Source of the DNA: Chloroflexota bacterium
GTDB lineage: Bacteria > Chloroflexota > Limnocylindria > Limnocylindrales > CSP1-4
Reading direction: 5' to 3'
NCBI GenBank assembly: GCA_021815005.1
Contig: JAKAHL010000084.1
Coordinates: 1-7,942 of the forward strand
DNA: 7,942 nt
A program made the translations under genes and the position numbers. The notes under the pieces were generated by a model that searched no databases, was not told where the DNA came from, and saw only the letters and a list, made by a program, of their open reading frames with translations. How positions within the stretch are numbered: the stretch's first letter is position 1; each line of letters begins with the position of its first letter. Positions 1-5,161 of the stretch are shown here, piece by piece.

Positions 1-88
1 CCAGCACGACCTTGCCGGCCAGCACGCCGACGCCGACGCCGACGACGAGCGCGAGGATCACGACGAGCAGCGCGGGCAGGCGCCTCAT
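1..88 (-). CDS. N-terminus of a membrane-anchored or secreted protein (partial)
   Basis: Reading the minus strand from the ATG at 88-86 gives 29 codons that run off the left edge. The peptide begins Met-Arg-Arg, followed by an almost unbroken stretch of Leu, Val, Ile, Ala and Gly (residues 4-25), and then a Lys. This is a typical positively charged N-region plus hydrophobic core, so the protein is either anchored by one N-terminal helix or exported by a signal peptide. No cleavage site or lipobox cysteine is visible in the part present. A purine-rich GAGG (minus strand, plus coordinates 99-102) lies about 10 nt upstream and supports the start. The gene is divergent from the repeat protein at 316-795. 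The visible part is too short to assign a family, and I do not recognise it. Confidence 0.6.
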   Translation of the reverse strand, partial: MRRLPALLVVILALVVGVGVGVLAGKVVL

Positions 89-146
89 CGGAACACCGCC
101 TCTGACGCCGGCCTGGCTGTGATCACGCGACACCTCTGGCTAGCTC

Positions 147-171
147 CCCGGCCCGGCCCGGCCCGGCCCGG
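147..171. repeat. (CCCGG)5 pentanucleotide tandem repeat
   Basis: Five exact, uninterrupted copies of CCCGG fill 147-171. They lie between the start of the leftward gene (88) and a candidate -10 box for it (172-177, minus strand), so they would fall at or just after its transcription start and in its 5' leader. Pure-GC pentamer runs of this kind are prone to slippage, so copy number could vary between strains. Any effect on expression is inference. Confidence 0.85.
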
Positions 172-177
172 ACTATA
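172..177 (-). promoter_or_regulatory. Candidate -10 box for the leftward gene
   Basis: The minus strand reads TATAGT here, one mismatch from TATAAT, and it is one of very few AT-rich spots in the region. It lies 84 bp upstream of the ATG at 88. No convincing -35 hexamer is seen 16-18 bp further upstream, where the sequence is GC-only. The call therefore rests on the -10 box and the position alone. Confidence 0.3.
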
Positions 178-208
178 GCCCGTTTCAGGGTGGCGCCCGC
201 GCAGTGCC

Positions 209-248
209 GCGCCATGCGCCCGCGGTGCGCCACGCGGGCGCATGGCGC
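209..248. repeat. Perfect 16-bp inverted repeat (hairpin) in the divergent intergenic region
   Basis: Arms 209-224 (GCGCCATGCGCCCGCG) and 233-248 are exact reverse complements, separated by an 8-nt loop (GTGCGCCA). Part of the left arm, GCGCCCGCG, also occurs as a direct repeat at 193-201, 23 bp upstream of its copy at 216-224. No T-run follows on either strand and the flanking genes diverge, so an intrinsic terminator is unlikely. The element sits just upstream of the candidate promoter at 256-285. It could be an operator for a dimeric regulator, a transcript or DNA structure, or a REP-like palindrome. The sequence alone cannot decide between these. Confidence 0.8.
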
Positions 249-255
249 TCGGCAG

Positions 256-285
256 TTGGAGGCGCGCGCCGCCTCGTCGTACGCT
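256..285 (+). promoter_or_regulatory. Candidate promoter for the repeat-protein gene
   Basis: TTGGAG (256-261) and TACGCT (280-285) are spaced by 18 bp and resemble a housekeeping sigma-factor promoter (TTGACA / TAnnnT). The predicted start, near 292, would leave a leader of about 24 nt before the ATG at 316. The inverted repeat at 209-248 ends 7 bp upstream of the -35 box, a position where a regulator could act. Confidence 0.4.
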
Positions 286-305
286 ATGGGCGCACCCACG
301 ATTGC

Positions 306-309
306 GAGG
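306..309 (+). promoter_or_regulatory. Ribosome binding site that fixes the start at 316
   Basis: GAGG ends 6 nt before the ATG at 316. The reading frame stays open back to an ATG at 190, but that upstream start would include the hairpin and the candidate promoter in the coding region. Its extra 42 residues also look like translated non-coding sequence (Cys-, Arg- and Ala-rich). The 316 start is preferred. Confidence 0.6.
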
Positions 310-315
310 CCCCCC

Positions 316-795
316 ATGACCGAGCCCAGCACCCGCGCCCAGGACCCCGGCCGACGTGACGGCGGCACCTTCCGCCTCGAGCGCGGCGGCGTCAGCGAGG
401 TCACCGCCGACAGCGTGGAGGTCCGCATGGGCGGCATCGGCCGCCTCGACGCCGGGGACGTCTTCGTCCACCTCGGCGGTGTCGGCGCCGCGCGGGCGGA
501 CGCGCTGAGTGTCGAGTGGGGCAGCGTGGGGGCTGCCGCCGTCGGGGAGCTGCGCGTGACCCAGGGGATCGCGTCCAACGTCCTGGCTCGCGAGGCGACC
601 ATCGACCAGGGCCTGGTGCGCTCGCTGGTCGCGTGGCACGTCACGGTCGCCCGGCCGTCGGCTGCCCTCGTGGTGCTCGCGGCCAGGGTGGACGGCGAGG
701 TCCGCGCGCTGCTGGACTGGCGCGGCGCGCTCGCGCTGGGCCTCGGGTTCGGGCTGGTGGCCTCGATCGCGAAGGCGCTGCGCCGACCGCGCTGA
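316..795 (+). CDS. Hypothetical protein with seven 15-residue repeats and a C-terminal membrane segment
   Basis: The protein has 159 residues and no function I can name. After a short polar N-terminus (1-18), residues 19-123 form seven consecutive units of exactly 15 residues, with no insertion or deletion. Position 3 is Leu, Val or Ile in all seven units, position 6 is Gly in six, and Ala is common at position 13; a middle unit reads VFVHLGGVGAARADA. Such strict spacing with alternating aliphatic residues and glycine turns suggests a beta-solenoid or other stacked beta structure (inference). After the repeats comes a polar linker with Asp and Glu (124-136), then a hydrophobic segment (about 137-152) rich in Gly, Ala and Leu, and a basic tail ending Arg-Arg-Pro-Arg. 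This layout fits a tail-anchored protein with the repeat domain in the cytoplasm. There is no signal peptide and there are no catalytic motifs. Bactofilins also form beta-solenoids, but I see no bactofilin signature. The gene stands alone between two promoters and need not belong to the sugar cluster. Confidence 0.8.
   Translation: MTEPSTRAQDPGRRDGGTFRLERGGVSEVTADSVEVRMGGIGRLDAGDVFVHLGGVGAARADALSVEWGSVGAAAVGELRVTQGIASNVLAREATIDQGLVRSLVAWHVTVARPSAALVVLAARVDGEVRALLDWRGALALGLGFGLVASIAKALRRPR
370..684 (+). repeat. Seven in-frame 45-bp degenerate repeat units encoding 15-residue repeats
   Basis: This stretch encodes the seven 15-residue units of the hypothetical protein, starting every 45 bp at 370, 415, 460, 505, 550, 595 and 640. 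At DNA level the units are diverged, so the periodicity is visible mainly in the protein. The first five units keep the aliphatic-x-aliphatic-x-x-Gly pattern best. The last one (640-684) has Pro in place of Gly and is the most hydrophobic, leading toward the membrane segment. The divergence suggests old duplication or structural constraint rather than recent expansion. Confidence 0.75.
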
Positions 796-830
796 CGGGC
801 CGCTCCCGCGGGGCCGCGAGAGGGGGCCGG

Positions 831-836
831 TATACT
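831..836 (+). promoter_or_regulatory. Candidate -10 box of the sugar-cluster promoter
   Basis: TATACT, one mismatch from TATAAT, stands out in a GC-only neighbourhood in the only long gap before the plus-strand cluster. Transcription would start near 843 and leave a leader of about 100 nt before the TTG start at 942. A clear -35 hexamer is not visible 16-18 bp upstream, so the promoter may be activator-dependent or use another sigma factor. The rest of 796-941 holds no gene or terminator that I can support. Confidence 0.45.
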
Positions 837-926
837 GCCCCGGGTCGCAGCAACCGCCGCCGGGCCGGTCGCGCCCGCTGACCCGCCGCGCGCAGGCTGA
901 GCGCCGGCCAGCGACGCCCGGCACGC

Positions 927-931
927 AGGAG
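927..931 (+). promoter_or_regulatory. Ribosome binding site supporting the TTG start at 942
   Basis: AGGAG precedes TTG (942-944) by 10 nt. The resulting N-terminus (Ile-Asp-Pro-Thr-Ala-Arg-Ile-His-Pro) is the usual beginning of hexapeptide-repeat nucleotide-sugar acetyltransferases, so the rare start codon is convincing. A weak initiation codon on the first gene could lower acetyltransferase output relative to the downstream enzymes (inference). Confidence 0.65.
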
Positions 932-941
932 CTGACCCGCC

Positions 942-1565
942 TTGATCGACCCGACCGCCCGGATCCACCCCACCGCCGATCTGGAGGCGGACGTGTCGGT
1001 CGGGCCCCGGAGCAGCGTGTGGCATCACGCGCAGATCCGGATCGGAGCCACCATCGGCTCGGAGTGCATCATCGGCCGCGACGCCTTCATCGACGAGGGC
1101 GTCACGCTGGGCGACCGCGTCAAGGTGCAGAACCTCGCGCTGGTGTACCACGGCGTCACCGTGGAGGACGGCGTGTTCATCGGCCCCAACGCCATCCTGA
1201 CCAACGACCGCTACCCCCGCGCCATCACCGCGGACGGCGAGCTCGCCCGCGCGGACGACTGGGAGGTCTCGCCGATCGTCCTGCGGACCGGCTGCTCCGT
1301 CGGCGCCGGGGCCGTGGTGGTCGCCGGCGTGAACGTCGGGCGCTTCGCCACCGTTGGCGCGGGCTCGGTCGTGACGCGCACCGTGCCGGACCACGCGCTC
1401 GTGGCCGGCAGCCCCGCCCGCCGCATCGGCTGGGTGTGCGGCTGCGGACAGCGGCTCGTCGATGCCGCGGGCGCCATGGTCCGCGGCGATTTCGAAGGGG
1501 CGGCGCGCTGCCCGCGCTGCCCGTCCACCTACACCATTGCCGGCGATGCCTGCGTCGCCGGCTGA
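942..1565 (+). CDS. wbpD: UDP-GlcNAc(3NH2)A-type 3-N-acetyltransferase (WbpD/WlbB family)
   Basis: A 207-residue left-handed beta-helix (hexapeptide repeat) acyltransferase, expected to transfer acetyl from acetyl-CoA to the 3-amino group of a UDP-2-acetamido-3-amino-hexuronate in the cytoplasm. Repeating (I/V)-G-x-x hexapeptides run from about residue 16 to 145. The family-typical block VKVQNLALVYHGV (60-72) is followed by EDGVFIGP (75-82) and TNDRYPRA (87-94). A second set of coils (113-145) leads to VAGSPAR (154-160), the usual end of the helix. The start is TTG with an AGGAG site. The C-terminus is extended by about 45 residues containing Cys166, Cys168, Cys190 and Cys193 (CxC and CxxC), a zinc-ribbon-like tail that short members such as the Pseudomonas enzyme lack as far as I recall. 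It is followed 12 bp later by the aminotransferase that would make its substrate. The acyl group and the exact sugar are inferred from the neighbours; a QdtC/FdtC-like role on a deoxysugar is less likely beside a 6-dehydrogenase. Confidence 0.88.
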   Translation: MIDPTARIHPTADLEADVSVGPRSSVWHHAQIRIGATIGSECIIGRDAFIDEGVTLGDRVKVQNLALVYHGVTVEDGVFIGPNAILTNDRYPRAITADGELARADDWEVSPIVLRTGCSVGAGAVVVAGVNVGRFATVGAGSVVTRTVPDHALVAGSPARRIGWVCGCGQRLVDAAGAMVRGDFEGAARCPRCPSTYTIAGDACVAG

Positions 1566-1577
1566 GGGAGCCCGCCC

Positions 1578-2672
1578 GTGATCCCCATCTCCAAGCCCGA
1601 CATCGGCCCCGCCGAGGAGGCGGCCGTCCTCGAGGTCCTGCGCTCCGGCATGCTCGCGATGGGCACCCGGACCAAGGCGTTCGAGGAGGCCTGGGCCAGC
1701 TATTGCGGCGTCAAGCACGCGGTCATGATGGCCAACGGGACCGTTGCCCAGGAGGCGGTCCTCCATGGCCTCGGAATCGGGGAGGGCGACGAGGTCATCA
1801 CGGTCTCGTTCTCGTTCAACGCGACCGTCTCGGTGATCCTCCGCGCTGGCGCCCGCCCGGTCTTCGTGGACATCCGCGAGGACGACTTCAACATGGACCC
1901 CGCCCAGGTGGAGGCGGCGATCACGCCCCGGACCAGGGCGATCATGCCCGTGCACCTGTACGGCCTGATGGCCGACATGGCGCCGCTCGAGGACATCGCC
2001 CGGCGCCACGGCCTGGTCATCGTCGAGGATGCAGCGCAGGCCCACGGGGCGGCCTATCGCGGCCGCAAGGCCGGCCAGTTCGGCCCCGCGATGTTCAGCC
2101 TCTACGCCACCAAGAACCTCATGACGGGTGAGGGCGGCTTCGCCACCACCGACGACGACGACGTCGCCGACCGCATCCGGCTGTTCCGCAACCACGGCAT
2201 GCGCGTCCGCTACTACCACGAGAGCCTGGGCACCAACTACAAGCCCGGCGACCTCGCGGCGGCCCTCGGCCTCGCCCAGCTGACCCGACTCGACGAGCGC
2301 ACCGAGCAGCGCCGCCGCAACGCGGCGTTCCTGACGGCCGAGCTGTCCGAGGACTACCTGACCCCCACCGTCCCCGAGGGGCGCGACCACGTCTGGCACC
2401 AGTACGTGATGCGCTTCCCCGGCGAGCGCCAGCGGGTGATCGACGGCCTCACCGAGCGCGGCGTGGGCACGCTGATCTACTACCCGGTGCCCATCCACAA
2501 GCAGGCGTACCTCCAGGCGTACGTGCCCGGCGCCGCGGACCTGGACCTGCCGGTCACCAACCGGCTCTCGGACGAGGTGCTGGCCATCCCGGTGCACCCC
2601 AAGCTCTCGCAGGACGACCTCGCGACGATCGTGCGGTCCGTCCGCGAGGTCGCCACCCCCGTGGCCCGATGA
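1578..2672 (+). CDS. wbpE: PLP-dependent nucleotide-sugar 3-aminotransferase (DegT/DnrJ/EryC1 family, WbpE-like)
   Basis: A 364-residue aminotransferase, normal length for the DegT/DnrJ/EryC1 family. It would convert the 3-keto UDP-sugar acid to the 3-amino sugar using glutamate as donor. Visible PLP-site residues are the ANGT phosphate-binding turn (52-55), Asp151 and Gln154 in VEDAAQAHGA (149-158), Ser174, and the Schiff-base Lys179 in LYATKNLMTGEGG (175-187). The C-terminal part carries RNHGMR (about 203-208), GTNYK (218-222), which closes over the substrate, and YYPVPIHKQ, which usually contacts the nucleotide sugar. The start is GTG at 1578 with GGGAG 7 nt upstream. The start of the protein (IPISKPDIG) is the usual one for the family. 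The stop overlaps the next start by 4 bp (ATGA). The ATKN(L)xTGEGG variant around the lysine is shared with archaeal and other non-proteobacterial relatives, from memory. The substrate is inferred from the neighbouring dehydrogenase and acetyltransferase. Confidence 0.88.
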   Translation: MIPISKPDIGPAEEAAVLEVLRSGMLAMGTRTKAFEEAWASYCGVKHAVMMANGTVAQEAVLHGLGIGEGDEVITVSFSFNATVSVILRAGARPVFVDIREDDFNMDPAQVEAAITPRTRAIMPVHLYGLMADMAPLEDIARRHGLVIVEDAAQAHGAAYRGRKAGQFGPAMFSLYATKNLMTGEGGFATTDDDDVADRIRLFRNHGMRVRYYHESLGTNYKPGDLAAALGLAQLTRLDERTEQRRRNAAFLTAELSEDYLTPTVPEGRDHVWHQYVMRFPGERQRVIDGLTERGVGTLIYYPVPIHKQAYLQAYVPGAADLDLPVTNRLSDEVLAIPVHPKLSQDDLATIVRSVREVATPVAR

Positions 2673-3688
2673 GCGCCGCGAAGCTCCGGGTTGGCCTCGT
2701 CGGCCTGGGGATGATGGGCCGCAACCACCTGCGGGTCGTCGCCACGCATCCGGAGACCGTCCTCGCCGCGGTCGCGGACCCAGACTCGGCGGCCCTCGAG
2801 GCCGCCACCGCCCAGACCGGCGCCACGGGCTACGCGGACCCGCTCGCGATGATCCGCGAGGCGGACATCGAGGCCGTCGTGATCGCCGCGCCCACCACGG
2901 CGCACGTGCCCCTGGCGCTGGCCGCCATCGGGCGCGGGCTGCCGGTCCTGGTGGAGAAGCCGCTCGCGGCCACCCACGCGGAGGCGCTCCGGATCGTCGC
3001 CGCCGGCAGGGCCCAGGGCGTCGCGGTCCAGGTGGGCCACGTGGAGCGCTACAACCCCGCGGTGCTCAAGCTGGGCGAGCTGCTGCGCGCCGGCTGGCTG
3101 ACCAACGTGTACGCCATCGTCTCGCGCCGCGCGGGGCCGTTCCCCGCCCGCATCCGCGACGTGGGCGTGACCGTGGACCTCGCGACCCACGACGCGGACA
3201 TGCTCAGCTGGATCGCCCGTGAGCGCCCGGTCCGCGCGTACGCGGAGCTGGCGCAGCGCAAGCACGCCACGCACGAGGATCTGCTCTTCGGGCTGCTCCA
3301 CTTCCCGTCCGGCGCCACCGGCATGCTGGACGTGAACTGGCTCACCCCGGCCAAGCGCCGCCAGCTGACGGTGATCGGCGAGGAGGGCATGTTCGAGCTG
3401 GACTACCTCACCCAGCGGCTGACGTTCACCAAGTCGGACCTGGCGCACCCCCAGCTGATCGCGGGCTACGCGCCCACGTTCTCCGGGGACGTGCTGGACA
3501 TCGAGGTGGAGACGCACGAGCCGCTCAAGGCGCAGCTGGACGCGTTCGTCCACGCCGTGCGCACGGGCGAGCGCCCCTACGTGGACGGCGAGGACGGCGC
3601 CTGGGCCGTCCGCATCGCCACCGCGCTGCTCGAGGCCGCGTCCACGGTGCGACCCGTGGACCTGGCCGCGGAGGGATCTCCCGCATGA
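2669..3688 (+). CDS. wbpB: Gfo/Idh/MocA-family nucleotide-sugar 3-dehydrogenase (WbpB/GnnA-like)
   Basis: A 339-residue NAD(P)-dependent oxidoreductase expected to oxidise C3 of a UDP-GlcNAc-type sugar to the ketone that the aminotransferase then uses. The N-terminal Rossmann fold starts at residue 6, with the dinucleotide motif GLGMMG (12-17). Acidic Asp37 at the end of the second strand fits NAD. EKP (96-98) holds the family's Lys97. VGHVERYNP (122-130) and the D-x3-H-x2-D block with Asp170, His174 and Asp177 form the likely active site; a C-terminal alpha/beta domain completes the fold. VGHxERxNPA is typical of UDP-GlcNAc 3-dehydrogenases such as GnnA and archaeal homologues, while the gene company fits WbpB, which acts on UDP-GlcNAcA. 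The ATG overlaps the aminotransferase stop and has no good Shine-Dalgarno close by, pointing to translational coupling. Family certainty is high; substrate oxidation state is open. Confidence 0.85.
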   Translation: MSAAKLRVGLVGLGMMGRNHLRVVATHPETVLAAVADPDSAALEAATAQTGATGYADPLAMIREADIEAVVIAAPTTAHVPLALAAIGRGLPVLVEKPLAATHAEALRIVAAGRAQGVAVQVGHVERYNPAVLKLGELLRAGWLTNVYAIVSRRAGPFPARIRDVGVTVDLATHDADMLSWIARERPVRAYAELAQRKHATHEDLLFGLLHFPSGATGMLDVNWLTPAKRRQLTVIGEEGMFELDYLTQRLTFTKSDLAHPQLIAGYAPTFSGDVLDIEVETHEPLKAQLDAFVHAVRTGERPYVDGEDGAWAVRIATALLEAASTVRPVDLAAEGSPA

Positions 3689-5112
3689 GCCGCGTCGTCA
3701 GCCGCCCGTCGGTGGGCGCCTCCATGCTCGGCGGCTCCATCACCGTGCCGCCGCAGCCGTGCACCCACGGGCCGGCGCGCGCCGTCTCGCCGTGGGCCGG
3801 CGAGGACGGGACTGCCGGCACGGTGGCCGTGGTGGGCGCCGGCAAGATGGGCCTGCCGCTCGCCGCGCAGTTCGCCACCCACGGCTGGCACGTGATCGCG
3901 GTGGATGTGAACCCGGCCGTGGTGGACGCCATCAACGCCGGCAGGTCGCACGTGGGCGAGGAGCCGGGCCTGGCCGAGCTGGTGTCGCAGGTGCACGCGG
4001 CGGGCCGCCTCCGGGCCACGCTCGACGCGGCCGCGGCCGCCCGCGATGCGGACGTCGTGGTCCTGATCGTCCCGGTGATGCTCGACGCGAACCACCAGCC
4101 GGACTACCGGTACATGGACCCCGCCGTCGATTCGATCGCGCCCGGCGTGCACGCCGGCTCGACCGTGATCTTCGAGACCACGCTGCCGATCGGCGACACC
4201 CGCAAGCGCTTCGCCCCTCGCCTCGAGCGCGCCAGCGGGCTCGTCGCCGGGCAGGACTTCCACGTGGCGTTCTCGCCCGAGCGCCTGTTCTCGGGCGCGG
4301 TGCTGGCGAACCTCGCCGCGTACCCCAAGCTCGTCGGGGGCACCACGCCCGCGTCCACCGACCGCGCGGCCGCCTTCTACGCCTCGGTGCTCGACGCCGA
4401 GGTGGTGGCCATGTCCAGCTCCGAGGCGGCCGAGTTCAGCAAGCTCGCGGACACCACCTACCGCGACGTCAACATCGGCCTGGCCAACGAGTTCGCCCGC
4501 GTGGCGGACCTCCACGGCATCGACGTGACCGAGGTCATCGCGGCCGCCAACAGCCAGCCGTACAGCCATATCCACCAGCCGGGCATCGGCGTGGGCGGGC
4601 ACTGCATCCCCGTCTACCCGCACCTGCTGCTCGCGCGGGCGCCCGGCCTGCGGATCGTGGAGACGGCCCGCCAGGTCAACGACGACCAGACCGACCGCGC
4701 GCTGGGCATCGTCGCCACGGCGCTCGGCGGGCTGCGCGGCCAGCCGGTGCTGGTGCTGGGCATCACGTACCGCGAGGGCGTGAAGGAGCTGGCGTACAGC
4801 CGTGCCATCCCGCTGATCAGCGATCTCCTCGCCGCCGGGGCGGACGTCGCCGCCTACGACCCGCTGATGACCCCGGCCGAGGTTGAGGCGCTGGGGGCGC
4901 GGGCCTGGCCTTGGGGCGAGCCCGGGCCGTTCCGCGCCGTCATCGCGCAGACCGCCGACCGGCAGTTCGCCGCGCTGGACCCGGCCTGGTTCCCGAGCCT
5001 CGCCGTGGTCTACGACGGCCGCAACAGCCTGCGGACGCTCGCCCTCCCCGAAGGCGTCGCGTACGTGGGCGTGGGCGTCCAGGCCGGCACGCGCGTTCGC
5101 GCGGGCGCCTGA
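3685..5112 (+). CDS. wbpA: UDP-GlcNAc 6-dehydrogenase (UDP-glucose/GDP-mannose dehydrogenase family, WbpA-like)
   Basis: A 475-residue NAD-dependent dehydrogenase that oxidises the C6 alcohol of UDP-GlcNAc in two steps to the carboxylate. The Rossmann motif GAGKMG is at 51-56 and FETTLPIGDTR at 163-173 (Glu164). SPERLFSG (197-204) and the helix around Lys253 and Asn263 (EFSKLADTTYRDVN) form the catalytic core. The nucleophile is Cys307 in GVGGHCIPVYP (302-312), the version seen in UDP-N-acetylhexosamine dehydrogenases. A YREGVKELAYS block marks the C-terminal UDP-binding domain. The ATG overlaps the wbpB stop by 4 bp and is preceded by GAGGGA at 8 nt. The first 46 residues before the Rossmann strand are unusual: Pro-, Gly- and Ser-rich, containing a Cys and not hydrophobic, where relatives begin within about 10 residues. 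An internal ATG at 3724 exists but has no obvious ribosome site and would still leave over 30 extra residues. A UDP-ManNAc dehydrogenase (WecC) is the main alternative. Confidence 0.88.
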   Translation: MSRVVSRPSVGASMLGGSITVPPQPCTHGPARAVSPWAGEDGTAGTVAVVGAGKMGLPLAAQFATHGWHVIAVDVNPAVVDAINAGRSHVGEEPGLAELVSQVHAAGRLRATLDAAAAARDADVVVLIVPVMLDANHQPDYRYMDPAVDSIAPGVHAGSTVIFETTLPIGDTRKRFAPRLERASGLVAGQDFHVAFSPERLFSGAVLANLAAYPKLVGGTTPASTDRAAAFYASVLDAEVVAMSSSEAAEFSKLADTTYRDVNIGLANEFARVADLHGIDVTEVIAAANSQPYSHIHQPGIGVGGHCIPVYPHLLLARAPGLRIVETARQVNDDQTDRALGIVATALGGLRGQPVLVLGITYREGVKELAYSRAIPLISDLLAAGADVAAYDPLMTPAEVEALGARAWPWGEPGPFRAVIAQTADRQFAALDPAWFPSLAVVYDGRNSLRTLALPEGVAYVGVGVQAGTRVRAGA

Positions 5113-5149
5113 CCCGCCGCCAGCCCGCGTCCGCCGTCGAGCCCGAGCC

Positions 5150-5155
5150 GGAGAG
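5150..5155 (+). promoter_or_regulatory. Ribosome binding site that fixes the GTG start at 5162
   Basis: GGAGAG ends 6 nt before GTG at 5162. The frame is open upstream to 4883, but that part overlaps the 3' end of the 6-dehydrogenase and encodes Arg-, Ser- and Pro-rich residues unlike any epimerase. The GTG start gives MRIVSVVGTRP, the canonical N-terminus of the family. Confidence 0.75.
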
Positions 5156-5161
5156 CAGCCC

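Noticed and set aside
119..126. GTGATCAC palindrome upstream of the leftward gene, considered as a CRP-like operator
   Set aside because: It is only 8 bp, without the TGTGA-N6-TCACA spacing, and a single copy is weak evidence for an operator.
190..315. Upstream ATG at 190 as the start of the repeat protein
   Set aside because: It would read through the perfect hairpin and the candidate promoter, and it adds 42 residues without a repeat pattern. The ATG at 316 has a good ribosome site.
797..817. GGGCCGC direct repeat with a CCCGCGGG palindrome after the repeat-protein stop, considered as a terminator
   Set aside because: The palindrome is only 8 bp, there is no extended stem and no T-run, so it does not support an intrinsic terminator.
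878..941. GCTGACCCGCC present twice (878-888 and 931-941), with a similar 10-mer CTGACCCGCC at 5109-5118
   Set aside because: Short GC-rich words recur by chance in this composition, and the copies have no shared position relative to a start or promoter.
123..2597. Very long open frame on the minus strand (824 codons) opposite wbpD, wbpE and the repeat protein
   Set aside because: It is rich in Arg, Gly, Ala, His and Val with no recognisable domain, and it lies opposite genes with full family motifs. Long antisense frames are expected at this GC content.
4883..5161. Upstream start for the epimerase
   Set aside because: This part overlaps wbpA out of frame and encodes Arg/Ser/Pro-rich sequence. 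The GTG at 5162 gives the canonical epimerase N-terminus with its own ribosome site.
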